From the NCBI GenBank assembly GCA_963773085.1, contig CAVYZS010000018.1, positions 310,001 through 374,000 of the forward strand: DNA of 64,000 nt. Reading direction: 5' to 3'. Positions 16,641 through 25,446 of the stretch are shown in pieces. The position numbers were made by a program, and so were the translations under genes. Source of the DNA: JAENVT01 sp963773085. GTDB taxonomy: Bacteria; Actinomycetota; Acidimicrobiia; Acidimicrobiales; Ilumatobacteraceae. The notes below the pieces were generated by a model. It made no database searches. It saw nothing but the letters and a program-made list of their open reading frames with translations, and was not told the DNA's origin. Position 1 is the first letter of the stretch. Every line of letters begins with the position of its first letter.

Positions 16641-18851
16641 TCATGTCAGCGAGCGCACCCGAACGGAATTGGCCTGATCGACCAGACGAATGCGTGCGGC
16701 ATCGTCGTCGGCCAGGCGAGCCGCATCGCGGTACGCCTGCTCGAGGCCGGATCGCAGGGACGGCTCGGTTGCACCGGCACCCGCGATCGTCAGCGTCGCG
16801 GCGGGGCCGTGTTCGCGAACCTCGTCGAGCGCCGCCGAAAGAATCTGGATCCTCAGCTCTGCACGACCCTTCGGGTCGAGTGCCGCTTGATCGAGTTCAC
16901 TTGCTGCTTCGGCAAGGTCATCGAGGGGACGTGCGGACCCGACAGCGGATGCGAGCAGCAGCGCTCGTTGGCGGCGGGCATCGCCGAATGCGCGGCTTGT
17001 GGCAGGAATACGGTCGAGCGCGGCCAGCGCCTCATCGCGGCGATCCGCCGCTGCTGCGAGACGGGCGAGGCCGAACTCGGCAGGCGCGACGTAGGCGGCG
17101 TCGGTGCGCGCACACTCCGCGTACAGCTGCGCCGCGACGCCCGGTTCGCCACCGAGTTCGCACGCCCTGGCGAGCGCCAGCTTCGGCGCCAACTCGCCCG
17201 GCAGCTGACCGTAGACGCTGTTGAAAGCCGAGATGGCCGAGGGGTAGTCGGCGGCGGCGAGGGCTACGAGGCCGTGCAACCACACCCCCCGCCACTCCCA
17301 AGGGTCACCGCTGAGGATCTCGTCGGAGATCGTCGAGGCCTGCTGGAGTTGTCCTGCGTCCAACGCGGCATTTCCGGTGGCCATTGCCACCCCGACGGTC
17401 TGCTCCGGTGCCGAAGCCAAGGCCAACAACCGATCGGCGGGGTTCTCGGCAGTGACCGACGCCAACCATGACGCCATCGGGTCGTGAGGATCGACGGCCA
17501 CGACGGGCAAGTCGGCCCAACCGAGCCGGTCGGCGGCGACTGCCGGCGTGTCGAACAACCGCGAGGGCATGCTGCTTGTCACCGTCGCACCGCCCACCAC
17601 CGCAGTGACCTCACGCAGCACGCCGAGGAGCTGGTCGCGCATCTCGTCGGCGCTCTGGAATCGATCCTCTGGTTGCGGTGCGGTCCCCTTCACCAGCCAG
17701 CGATGGAGCGAATCGTGCTGAGCGAACACGGGCACGTCGGTCGGCGAGGGCAACGAGGTTTCGTACTGGCTCTGGTACCCCTTGAACTCGAAGATCAGCA
17801 CGGCAAGGGTCCGCGCCACGGTGTACAGATCGCTGGCGATCGATGTGCCCTCCTTGGCGACCTCTGGCGCCTGGAAGCCGACCGTGCCGTAGATCGGCGA
17901 TTGGTCGTCGTCGACCCGGCGTACCCCCCCGAGGTCGATCAACTTCAGACCATCGCCGACCTGGACGACATTGGCCGGCTTGAAGTCGCAGTACAGCAGG
18001 CCGAGCAGGTGCAGGTACGAGAACGCCGGCAGGATCTCGACGATGTAGGCGATCGCCTGATCGACCGGTATCGGCGAGAACCTGCCCGTGGCCTTCATCC
18101 GTTCCTTGAGCAGGACGTTCAGCGAGCGCCCGCCGACGTACTCCATGACGATGTACGACGAACCGTCGGGCGCGGTCACGAAGTTGTAGATCTCGACGAT
18201 CAGCGGATGCTCGACCTCGGCGAGATACTGCTTCTCGACCACGGCCGCTCGTGCTGCATCGGGGTCGCCGCTGTTGAGCAGGCCCTTCAGCACGACCCAG
18301 CGATCGTTCACGTTGCGGTCCTTGGCGAGGTAGATCCAACCCATTCCACCGTGCGCCAGACCGCCGACGACCTCGTACTGCCCGCCGAGGAGCGCCCCGG
18401 GCTGCAGCTTCGGGTCGAAGTCGAACGGGGTGCGGCACTTGGGGCAGAAACCCTTGGAGCGACCCGGCACACCTTCGCGCGATCGACCGACCGGTGCCTG
18501 GCACACCGAGCAGAATCGCTTGTCCTCGGCGACGGTGGGTGGATCCATCAGGGCCTGACGCGGATCGATGTCGGGCGCCGACGGAACCTGGGTGAGCCCG
18601 GCTCCCAGCCGCGACGTCTGCGGACTGCGCGTGAGCCGACGTGTCGGACGACTGGCCCCACGGGAGCGGGCCGACCCGAGCGGCGCGAGACCAAGTCGGG
18701 TCGTGCCGGACTGACCGGTGGGCATGCTCGGGCCGTCGCCGTTGTGTGCCGACACCCCCGCCGTTCCGGAACCGGCAGCCGGTGCGAGACCGCACACGTC
18801 GCAGTAGCCGTCGACGATGGTGCCGGCGCAGCCGTGTTCAGCGCATTTCAC
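16641..18851 (-). CDS. pknG: PknG-type serine/threonine protein kinase with rubredoxin-like and TPR regions
   Basis: A 736-residue soluble kinase. A zinc-ribbon-like start (CAEHGCAGTIVDGYCDVCG) and a disordered R/S-rich linker lead to a rubredoxin-like CxxC pair (Cys114/117 and Cys136/139). The kinase domain runs from about 159 to 420: GGLAHGGMGWIYLA loop, WVVLKG Lys, YCDFKPANVV catalytic loop (Asp without the usual HR) and LIDLGGVRR in place of DFG, as in PknG. A TPR-like helical C-terminus follows. In mycobacteria PknG acts downstream of GlnH/GlnX in amino acid sensing and phosphorylates GarA. The GTG at 18851 overlaps the upstream stop as GTGA; upstream in-frame codons overlap that gene and were discarded. 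Confidence 0.92.
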   Translation of the reverse strand: MKCAEHGCAGTIVDGYCDVCGLAPAAGSGTAGVSAHNGDGPSMPTGQSGTTRLGLAPLGSARSRGASRPTRRLTRSPQTSRLGAGLTQVPSAPDIDPRQALMDPPTVAEDKRFCSVCQAPVGRSREGVPGRSKGFCPKCRTPFDFDPKLQPGALLGGQYEVVGGLAHGGMGWIYLAKDRNVNDRWVVLKGLLNSGDPDAARAAVVEKQYLAEVEHPLIVEIYNFVTAPDGSSYIVMEYVGGRSLNVLLKERMKATGRFSPIPVDQAIAYIVEILPAFSYLHLLGLLYCDFKPANVVQVGDGLKLIDLGGVRRVDDDQSPIYGTVGFQAPEVAKEGTSIASDLYTVARTLAVLIFEFKGYQSQYETSLPSPTDVPVFAQHDSLHRWLVKGTAPQPEDRFQSADEMRDQLLGVLREVTAVVGGATVTSSMPSRLFDTPAVAADRLGWADLPVVAVDPHDPMASWLASVTAENPADRLLALASAPEQTVGVAMATGNAALDAGQLQQASTISDEILSGDPWEWRGVWLHGLVALAAADYPSAISAFNSVYGQLPGELAPKLALARACELGGEPGVAAQLYAECARTDAAYVAPAEFGLARLAAAADRRDEALAALDRIPATSRAFGDARRQRALLLASAVGSARPLDDLAEAASELDQAALDPKGRAELRIQILSAALDEVREHGPAATLTIAGAGATEPSLRSGLEQAYRDAARLADDDAARIRLVDQANSVRVRSLT

Positions 18852-19915
18852 GTCCCGTCCCCTCCCGGCGAAACCGCCGACGCGATCATCGTGTTGACAG
18901 CCGCAACGTAGCGATCCACCAACGGGCGCGCCGCGGCGAGGTCGCACGGTGCCGCCCAGAGATACGACTCGGCGTGCCGGTACAGCGGTTCGAGGTCGCC
19001 GTTCTCGCCGAGACCGTGGGCGTCGGCCTTGTCGCGGAAGGCCTGCAGGAGGCCGCGCAGCTCGTCGCGGTCGTCGAGCGGTTGTTGATACCGATGTCGC
19101 GCTTCGGCAAGCGCCGCCTCGAGGCGTTGGATCTTGTCGAGGACGGGAACCATCGTTGCCCGAGCGGCCACCCACGGCATCGCCCGGAGCTCGTCGCCGG
19201 AGTCGAGCGCGCCGAGCGCTGCCACCGACGGGATTGCCAGCGTCGGGGCCTGCACGACCTTGGTTCGGCAGCGCTCGGCCAGTTGCCTGACCACCACTTC
19301 GGCATCGCCGAGTTCTTCGATCCGTTTACTCAACGCCGTCCACGTCGAGAAGAGCTGTAACCGCTCGGCCTCGACGTGCTCGAGCTCGCCCCGGAGCGCG
19401 GCGGCGCCGGCCGCGACCTCTGCGAGGTTGCGACGCGCAACCAGGTCGCTGCGCAGCTGCGCCGCCCGATTGACCTGGCTTCCGAGATCTCCGGCAAGCC
19501 GCTCGGCAATTCTCAGGTCGGCGTCGGCAGCGGCTGCCAGGGCAACCTCGTTCGCCGACTGGCTCTCGACCCCCGACACCCGCTGTTCGATCCGCTGTAC
19601 GATTGCATCGACCAGGGCTGCGGCGTCGGCCAGGTTCTGACCAACGGGCCCGCCGAGACCGTCGACCAACGGCCGGGCGGCCAGCGCCGCCGCCGTGGCG
19701 CGATCGTGTTCGGCCAGATCGGTGATCTCCTGAAGACGATCAACGACGGCTTTGCGGGCCACGAACGCGGCGGCGAGATCTGCCCGATCCTGGTCCGTCC
19801 CCGCGGTACGCACCCGATCCTCGAGCGACAACATCGCGTCGGTACGCCCGGCGAGCCAGTCGTCCCACTGGCCGAGCAACGCGGCCATCTGCTCGAAGGT
19901 CGGGGCCGCGGTCAC
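18848..19915 (-). CDS. coiled-coil protein of unknown function between glnH and pknG
   Basis: A 355-residue, Ala/Leu/Arg/Asp-rich protein predicted to be almost entirely helical with coiled-coil stretches (FEQMAALLGQWDDWLAGRTD; AALRGELEHVEAERLQLFST; VLDKIQRLEAALAEARHRYQ). No signal peptide or membrane span is seen. I do not recognise a named domain. It is tightly coupled on both sides by GTGA overlaps (start GTG 19915 in the glnH stop; stop in the pknG start), so it is very likely part of the GlnX-GlnH-PknG pathway, perhaps as a scaffold. The mycobacterial operon has no gene at this position. Confidence 0.8.
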   Translation of the reverse strand: MTAAPTFEQMAALLGQWDDWLAGRTDAMLSLEDRVRTAGTDQDRADLAAAFVARKAVVDRLQEITDLAEHDRATAAALAARPLVDGLGGPVGQNLADAAALVDAIVQRIEQRVSGVESQSANEVALAAAADADLRIAERLAGDLGSQVNRAAQLRSDLVARRNLAEVAAGAAALRGELEHVEAERLQLFSTWTALSKRIEELGDAEVVVRQLAERCRTKVVQAPTLAIPSVAALGALDSGDELRAMPWVAARATMVPVLDKIQRLEAALAEARHRYQQPLDDRDELRGLLQAFRDKADAHGLGENGDLEPLYRHAESYLWAAPCDLAAARPLVDRYVAAVNTMIASAVSPGGDGT

Positions 19916-20931
19916 GAGCCGTCCCTGCCGTAGATGGCGGGTGGTGGATCGATGACGGTGTCGTTCAACACCCCGACCAACCACTTGGAGTAGATCGCCT
20001 TCCATCGTCCATCGGTGCGCATCTCCTCGATCACTCCGTTGACGAATCTCACGAAGTCGATCTTGTCCTTGGCCATTCCGAGGCCGTACGGCTCCTCGGT
20101 GAACGTGTCACCCACGACCTCGGTGTTCGGGTCCTGCGCGGCCAGTCCGGCCAGCACCGTGTCGTCGCCCGTCGCCGAATCGGCCTCGCCCTGCTGCATT
20201 GCCACCAGACAGTCGGTGATGTCGGGTTTGGCGAGTATCACGAGCTTGTCGAACCGCACGGTGTCCGTTCGGAGGAATTCGATGTTGGTGCTGCCCTCCG
20301 GCGCACAGACCGTGGCGGACGCCTCGTTGAGATCGTCGATGCTCGTGAAGCCCGAACCCTTCTTGACGAGGACCCGCTGACCGGCGTCGAAGTAGGTCGA
20401 GGAAAACGCGATGCGCAGCCACCGGTTGCAGTTGATCGTCATGGTGTGGGCGACGATGTCGACGCCACCGTTGTCGGGACCGGCCTCGAGGTTCGGCAGG
20501 CGATCGGCATAGGGGATGACCTTGTAGGTGATGTGCGACTCGCCATCGGGGCCGAAGATCGCCTTGGCGACCTCCTTGAGCATGTCGATGTCGAAGCCTT
20601 CGATGACGTTTTCCAGCTGGTTGCGGGCGCCGAACAGCAACGTGTCACCGGAGACGCCGACGATCAACTTGCCGCGGTCGCGGATCGCAGCCATCGTCGA
20701 GCCGGCGGGAAGTTGATCGGGTGAAGGAAGTGGGCCTTGCGGCTGGTAGGACCGCGTCGCGTCCTGTTCCTTCTGCTCCGCCGTGCATTCCGGGGCAGCC
20801 GGGGTCGACACGTCGGTCGATGGTGGTGCCTCGCCTTCGATTGCATCGGGAAGCCGCACTGAGCCCGAACAACCGACGACGAGAGTCGAGGCAACGGCGG
20901 CGACAACGGTGGCGACGCGACGACGGTTCAT
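19912..20931 (-). CDS. glnH: GlnH-like solute-binding lipoprotein
   Basis: A 339-residue family-3 solute-binding protein. A lipoprotein signal peptide ends in the lipobox LVVGCSGS, followed by a Pro/Thr-rich tether. The binding domain then begins MAAIRDRGKLIVGVSGDTLLFGARN and continues with VIEGFDIDMLKEVAKAIFG, DIVAHTMTINCNRWLRIAFSS and TFTEEPYGLGMAKDKIDFVRFV. In mycobacteria GlnH binds aspartate/glutamate outside the membrane and signals through GlnX to PknG. No ABC permease or ATPase is encoded nearby, which supports a sensor rather than a transport role. It overlaps glnX as ATGA. Confidence 0.88.
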   Translation of the reverse strand: MNRRRVATVVAAVASTLVVGCSGSVRLPDAIEGEAPPSTDVSTPAAPECTAEQKEQDATRSYQPQGPLPSPDQLPAGSTMAAIRDRGKLIVGVSGDTLLFGARNQLENVIEGFDIDMLKEVAKAIFGPDGESHITYKVIPYADRLPNLEAGPDNGGVDIVAHTMTINCNRWLRIAFSSTYFDAGQRVLVKKGSGFTSIDDLNEASATVCAPEGSTNIEFLRTDTVRFDKLVILAKPDITDCLVAMQQGEADSATGDDTVLAGLAAQDPNTEVVGDTFTEEPYGLGMAKDKIDFVRFVNGVIEEMRTDGRWKAIYSKWLVGVLNDTVIDPPPAIYGRDGS

Positions 20932-22274
20932 CGATACTCCTTCAGCCGCTGGCCGTACCCCAAGGCAGCAAGCACCGCGATCGCCAGCCCGGCGAGGAAC
21001 ACGATGTTGCGAAGCCTGCGCAGCGGCGATGCTGCATCCCCGAGCTGTGCCGATGCCCTCGCGCCGTCAGCGGCGACAATCTCACCGACACGCCGATCGA
21101 AGTCGTCGAACGCGTCCACGGCGTTGTCTCCCGCCGAGGTTGGCTGCTTCCCGATGCTGACATCCACGGCAGTTTCCCAATTGCCACCGTCGTCGAGGGT
21201 GCGGATCTCCACGTGAGCGTCGGCATAACGCGTGTATGCAGCGGCAGCATCATTCGCCAGTGTGGGATCACTACCGAGCCCGTCGAGAACCTCGCGGTTC
21301 ACAACGTCGTTGCCGATCTGCCAGTTGACTTCGTTGGCCGCCCCGTTGCCACGGTTGATCAAGGTCAGTGCTTCCTGGGCGCGTGCCTGGAACGAGGCCG
21401 CCCGAGCCTGCGCAGCGCTGTCGGCGCCTGCCAGCGGGCCATTTACAGCGGCATCCGCTTCGCTGACGGCGCCGGCCTGGCTCGAGCCGCCGATGACCAA
21501 CAACAGCAGCAACAGCACGCCCGCAACGGCAATCGGGACGTTGATCAGTCGACGGAAGCTGCGGGCCAACCACAGACTTCCGACCACGAGCGCGACCACG
21601 AGCAACCAGCCGAGCAGTTGCAGCCACGCGCCGGCGCGGTGGGCGATGGCCAGGCTGGCGTTGATCTGGTCCCGCTGCGAGGCCTCGACCGCCCGGAGCG
21701 ACGAGACGATGTCGGGCACCTCGGCGTCGTTGTTGCTGATGATCGCGTTGGCCTGCCGCTGGTAGGTCGCACCAACTGGAAAGCCCTGGCGATTGTTTGC
21801 TCTGGCTTGCTCGACCAGACCGACGTAGCTGCCCACCAGGCGACTGGCCTCACTGAGTTGTTCGAGATCAGCGGCGCTGGCCGCGCCGGAGACTGCAACC
21901 AATCCGTCACTTGCCTTGGCGATCTCGTCGAGGTATGCCGTGCGCTGATCGGGCGCCTCCTGGCCACCCACGAGATATGACGAGCTGGCAATCGCATCCG
22001 CATGGACGATCCGCACCCGGATGTCCTGGAGGGCGAGGAGCTGTGCGGCCGCGGACCGCAGATCGTCGATCGCGTTGACACGTCGGTTGACCCCGAAGGA
22101 GCCGCCGACCGCGAAGACCAAGGCGAGCACGACGGCGACGGCCCGCAGCAGGGAGAGCCGAGCCGGTGTGGAAGTGGTCGCGACGTGTCGACCCTGGAGT
22201 TGCGTGCCGACCGGAGGTGGCGGCGATGGCGGTGGTAGCTGAGTCGTCGTTGTCGCTGTTGGGGGCACCCACAC
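20928..22274 (-). CDS. glnX: GlnX-like four-span membrane sensor protein
   Basis: A 448-residue membrane protein with a Pro/Thr-rich cytoplasmic start. Four membrane segments are visible (LLRAVAVVLALVFAVGGSFG; LLGWLLVVALVVGSLWLA; VPIAVAGVLLLLLLVIGG; IVFLAGLAIAVLAALGYG). Two helical extracytoplasmic regions lie between spans 1-2 and 3-4, resembling four-helix sensory domains. This matches the arrangement of mycobacterial GlnX, which couples GlnH to PknG. The start is a GTG at 22274 (a GTG at 22268 is also possible). It is the first gene of the seven-gene operon, so the operon promoter should lie in the 83-base gap shared with the divergent aminotransferase gene. Confidence 0.85.
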   Translation of the reverse strand: MWVPPTATTTTQLPPPSPPPPVGTQLQGRHVATTSTPARLSLLRAVAVVLALVFAVGGSFGVNRRVNAIDDLRSAAAQLLALQDIRVRIVHADAIASSSYLVGGQEAPDQRTAYLDEIAKASDGLVAVSGAASAADLEQLSEASRLVGSYVGLVEQARANNRQGFPVGATYQRQANAIISNNDAEVPDIVSSLRAVEASQRDQINASLAIAHRAGAWLQLLGWLLVVALVVGSLWLARSFRRLINVPIAVAGVLLLLLLVIGGSSQAGAVSEADAAVNGPLAGADSAAQARAASFQARAQEALTLINRGNGAANEVNWQIGNDVVNREVLDGLGSDPTLANDAAAAYTRYADAHVEIRTLDDGGNWETAVDVSIGKQPTSAGDNAVDAFDDFDRRVGEIVAADGARASAQLGDAASPLRRLRNIVFLAGLAIAVLAALGYGQRLKEYR

Positions 22275-22323
22275 CTCCTCGATTGGGAGTGTAGGGCTCG
22301 ATTGGGGAGCGTAGGCGCAACTC

Positions 22324-22351
22324 TTGGCAATGCGAGTCGGTTGGATACCGT
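22324..22351 (+). promoter_or_regulatory. probable promoter of the aminotransferase gene, leaderless
   Basis: TTGGCA (22324-22329) and TACCGT (22346-22351) are separated by 16 bases, and the ATG follows six bases after the hexamer. The spacing predicts a transcript starting at or next to the start codon at 22358. Confidence 0.5.
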
Positions 22352-22357
22352 TGGCAC

Positions 22358-23569
22358 ATGCCTGCAGCGTTCCTCCACCCCTTCGCCAAGCCCAGCCAAG
22401 ACCGATTCATCCGCATCGAGCGCGGCGAGGGAGCGCTGGTGTGGGACGAAGACGGTCGCGAGCTGGTCGACGGCATGGCCAGCCTGTGGTACAACGCGAT
22501 CGGCCACGGCCGCGCCGAGATGGCCGACACCATCGCCGCACAAGTGCGCACACTTGGTGCGTACTCCACATTCGACCCGTTCACCAACGAGCCCGCCGAG
22601 TTGTTGGCCGAGGAGCTGCGACAGATCGGGCCGACACCCAATGCCCGCATCTTCTTCACCTCGTCGGGCTCGGAGTCCATCGACACCGTGATGAAGCTGG
22701 CTCGCATGGCTCACGTGCAGGCCGGACAGCCGCAGCGCAAGCTGATCATCAGCCGTACCCGCGGCTACCACGGCGTGGCGTACGGCGGCACCAGCGCGCT
22801 GGGCATCACTCCCTACAAGGAGAACTTCGGTCCCTTCGTCGACGAAGTGGTTCAAGTTCCAGCCGAAGACATCGAGGCAGTCGCCACCCTGATGAGCCAA
22901 CGGAGCAACGAGATCGCGGCCATCATCACCGAACCCGTGCAGGGTGCGGGCGGCGTGCACCCGCCACCCGATGGCTACCTCCAGTCGCTCCGCAAGTTGT
23001 GTGACCAACACGGTGCATACCTGATCTTCGACGAGGTCATCACCGGCTACGGTCGCACAGGTAGTTGGTTCGCAGCACACCACTACGGCGTGACGCCCGA
23101 CTTCGCGACGTTCGCCAAGGGAATCACCTCCGGGTACATCCCCCTCGGTGGAGTCTTCGTTGGCATCGCTCCGACTGCCGCACTGGAGACCAATCCCGAC
23201 TTCTTCCTGACCCACGGGTTCACCTACTCCGGGCATCCAACCGCCTGTGCCGCTGCTCTGAAGAATCTGGAGATCATCCGCCGCGAGGGTCTCGTCGAGC
23301 GCGCCAAGCACATCGAAGACCGGTTGGGCGGTGGCCTTCACGCACTCGCTGCCGACGGCGTGATCGACCACGCTCGTGGCGTCGGTGGCATGTGGGCACT
23401 CGGCTTGCGACCGGACCAGGATGCAAAGGCGATGCGCGACCACATGCTCAACACGAGTCATGTGATCGTTCGGGCGCTCGCTGATGGCCTGGTGATGTGC
23501 CCGCCGCTGGTCATCCGCGACGAGCACATCGACCAACTCGTCGACGCGGTTGTCGCAGCGGCCGGCTGA
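22358..23569 (+). CDS. class III PLP-dependent aminotransferase
   Basis: A 403-residue fold-type I aminotransferase of the omega-amino acid or amine:pyruvate group. Visible motifs are GMASLWYNAIGHG, FFTSSGSESIDTVMKLAR (phosphate binding), SRTRGYHGVAYGGTSALG, LIFDEVITGYGRTG (cofactor Asp) and FATFAKGITSGYIPLGGVFV with the Schiff-base Lys. GFTYSGHPTACAAALKNLEI follows near the C-terminus. It converts an amine or omega-amino acid to an aldehyde or keto acid; the donor is unknown. The start ATG follows a leaderless-type -10. The stop is one base from the next gene, so the pair is an operon. Confidence 0.9.
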   Translation: MPAAFLHPFAKPSQDRFIRIERGEGALVWDEDGRELVDGMASLWYNAIGHGRAEMADTIAAQVRTLGAYSTFDPFTNEPAELLAEELRQIGPTPNARIFFTSSGSESIDTVMKLARMAHVQAGQPQRKLIISRTRGYHGVAYGGTSALGITPYKENFGPFVDEVVQVPAEDIEAVATLMSQRSNEIAAIITEPVQGAGGVHPPPDGYLQSLRKLCDQHGAYLIFDEVITGYGRTGSWFAAHHYGVTPDFATFAKGITSGYIPLGGVFVGIAPTAALETNPDFFLTHGFTYSGHPTACAAALKNLEIIRREGLVERAKHIEDRLGGGLHALAADGVIDHARGVGGMWALGLRPDQDAKAMRDHMLNTSHVIVRALADGLVMCPPLVIRDEHIDQLVDAVVAAAG

Positions 23570-23570
23570 G

Positions 23571-24944
23571 ATGAAGTTCGGCATTTTCTACGAGCACCAG
23601 ATGGGTCGACCCTGGGAAGACGGCACCGAATACCAGCTGATCCAAGATGCCCTCGACCAGGTCGAGTTGGCCGACTCGCTCGGAATCCAGTACGTGTGGG
23701 AAGTCGAGCACCACTTCCTCGAGGAGTACAGCCATTCGTCGGCGCCCGAAGTCTTCCTGGCGGCGTGCAGCCAACGAACGAAGAACATGCGCCTCGGCCA
23801 CGGCATCATCCTGACCGCGCCGAAGTTCAATCATCCGGCGCGGACCGCCGAACGTCTGAGCATGCTCGATCTCGTGTCGGGCGGTCGAGTCGACTTCGGC
23901 AGCGGCGAGTCGTCGAGCGAGGCCGAACTTGCCGGCTTCGGTGTCAACCCGGTGGAGAAGCGCGATCAGTGGTTGGAAGGGCTCGAAGTCGCAGTGCGCT
24001 GCATGGTCGAGACCCCGTTCACAGGCGTCGACGGCAAGTACGTCAAGATGCCGCCACGCAATGTCATCCCCAAACCGGTGCAGAAGCCACATCCACCGCT
24101 GTGGGTCGCGTGCAGTCGACGAGACACGATCCTGCTCGCCGCCGAGAAGGGCATGGGCGCATTGACGTTTGCATTCATCGACCCCGAGGAAGCCGTCCAC
24201 TCGGTCACCGAATACGAGCGAACGTTCACCGAGAAATGCCACCCGGTGGGTTTCGACGTCAATCCGCAGGTGGCATGTGTGAGCCCGATGATGCTGCACC
24301 ATGACGAGGACGAGGCAATCCGCCGGGGTACCGAAGGTGCCAACTTCTTCGGTTACTCACTGGGTCATTTCTACATCTTCGGTGAGCACCGACCGGGCAG
24401 GACCGACGTCTGGTCGCAGTACATCGAGCGCCGCGCTGCCCAGGGCTACGACCCCGATGCGATCGCAGCTGCCGTCCGCGAGGGCCAACGCGTCGACACC
24501 CTCGGTGCCAAGCAGGGGGCGGGAGACGCCACGGGACTGCGCGGCAGCGTCGGCACCCCCGCCCAGGTCCGCGAGTACCTGCGCCGATTCGAGGAGGCCG
24601 GTGTCGACCAGATCATCTTCGTGCTACAGGCCGGCCGCAACCGCCACGAGCACATCATGGAGGCGATCGAGATCTTCGGCCGCGAGGTGCTACCCGAGTT
24701 CCTCGATCGCGACGAAGCCCAGGTGCGTGCCAAACGGCAGCGCCTCGCCCCGGCCATCGAGGCTGCATTGCAGCGACGCGCCGATGACTACCACCCGACC
24801 GACATCGGCGACTACTCCTTCTCGGCGCTGCCGGAGCAGTGGGCCAAGGCGACCGGTTCGGCGGAGTTGGAGGCGACGCTCCAACAGTGGGCCAACGATC
24901 GCGCCGCCGGAAAGCGAGACCTCAGCGCCGGTATCACCGGCTGA
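23571..24944 (+). CDS. luciferase-like (LLM class) flavin-dependent monooxygenase/oxidoreductase
   Basis: A 457-residue bacterial-luciferase-fold protein: MKFGIFYEHQMGRPW, VWEVEHHFLEEYSHSSAPEV, LGHGIILTAPKFNHPARTAE and LDLVSGGRVDFGSGE. GTPAQVREYLRRFEEAGVDQIIFVLQAGRN is the usual C-terminal part. It has an added C-terminal tail of about 90 residues. The cofactor may be FMN or F420. It begins one base after the aminotransferase stop, so the two probably work on the same compound (for example deamination and oxidation of one amine); this is inference. It converges on the PNPOx-like gene with an 11-base overlap. Confidence 0.85.
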   Translation: MKFGIFYEHQMGRPWEDGTEYQLIQDALDQVELADSLGIQYVWEVEHHFLEEYSHSSAPEVFLAACSQRTKNMRLGHGIILTAPKFNHPARTAERLSMLDLVSGGRVDFGSGESSSEAELAGFGVNPVEKRDQWLEGLEVAVRCMVETPFTGVDGKYVKMPPRNVIPKPVQKPHPPLWVACSRRDTILLAAEKGMGALTFAFIDPEEAVHSVTEYERTFTEKCHPVGFDVNPQVACVSPMMLHHDEDEAIRRGTEGANFFGYSLGHFYIFGEHRPGRTDVWSQYIERRAAQGYDPDAIAAAVREGQRVDTLGAKQGAGDATGLRGSVGTPAQVREYLRRFEEAGVDQIIFVLQAGRNRHEHIMEAIEIFGREVLPEFLDRDEAQVRAKRQRLAPAIEAALQRRADDYHPTDIGDYSFSALPEQWAKATGSAELEATLQQWANDRAAGKRDLSAGITG

Positions 24945-25443
24945 CAGCCCGGTCCGGCGGAACCCGCCAGGTCAGCAATTCACCCCGCCCCGACGACATC
25001 AGCGAACCGGGAAGCACTCGGAGCCGATGCGGCGTGAGCCGCAGGATTGCGAAAGCGGCCACGGTCGGATCGGTCCAGCGCGGAATGATGCGCGGGTCGT
25101 AGCCGACAGGCGCCGGACCGTCGACGAAGCGCTGCCATCCGGCGCGCCTGGATTCGTCGTCGAGCTCCCACAGGACCGAACAGTCGGCGGTACACGTGTC
25201 GTGCTGCGGGTTCCAGTAGGTCAGCGACACGTGAGGATGGGCATCGAGGTCGTGACGTTTGGGTGACGTCGGGTCGGTGGCGATCCATCCGGTCAGCGCC
25301 GAACCATCCCATTCCCAGATCGGATGCAGCACGCGCGTACGGGGACGGCCAGCCGGACTCACGGTGGCGACGGTGCACCACACGATGCGGTGGGCCATCT
25401 CCACGAAGGTCGGAGCGATCGAGCCGAGGTCCGTCATCGTCAC
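24934..25443 (-). CDS. pyridoxamine 5'-phosphate oxidase-like flavoprotein
   Basis: A 169-residue split-barrel protein. APTFVEMAHRIVWCTVATVSPAGRPRTRVLHPIWEWDGSALTGWIAT is the typical flavin-binding start, and KRHDLDAHPHVSLTYWNPQH covers the following strands. The PNPOx-like group binds FMN, F420 or heme; the C-terminal part (WTDPTVAAFAILRLTPHRLRV) fits the actinobacterial flavin/F420-binding branch. True PNPOx active-site residues are not conserved enough to claim vitamin B6 synthesis. It lies three bases from a deazaflavin-dependent oxidoreductase-like gene, so both may be F420 enzymes. Confidence 0.8.
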   Translation of the reverse strand: MTMTDLGSIAPTFVEMAHRIVWCTVATVSPAGRPRTRVLHPIWEWDGSALTGWIATDPTSPKRHDLDAHPHVSLTYWNPQHDTCTADCSVLWELDDESRRAGWQRFVDGPAPVGYDPRIIPRWTDPTVAAFAILRLTPHRLRVLPGSLMSSGRGELLTWRVPPDRAVSR

Positions 25444-25446
25444 GAG

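Noticed and set aside
21545..23584. A 679-codon open frame on the minus strand across glnX and the aminotransferase gene
   Set aside because: It is antisense to genes with full motif sets, is rich in His, Val, Gln and Arg as expected of a shadow frame in GC-rich DNA, and shows no domain.
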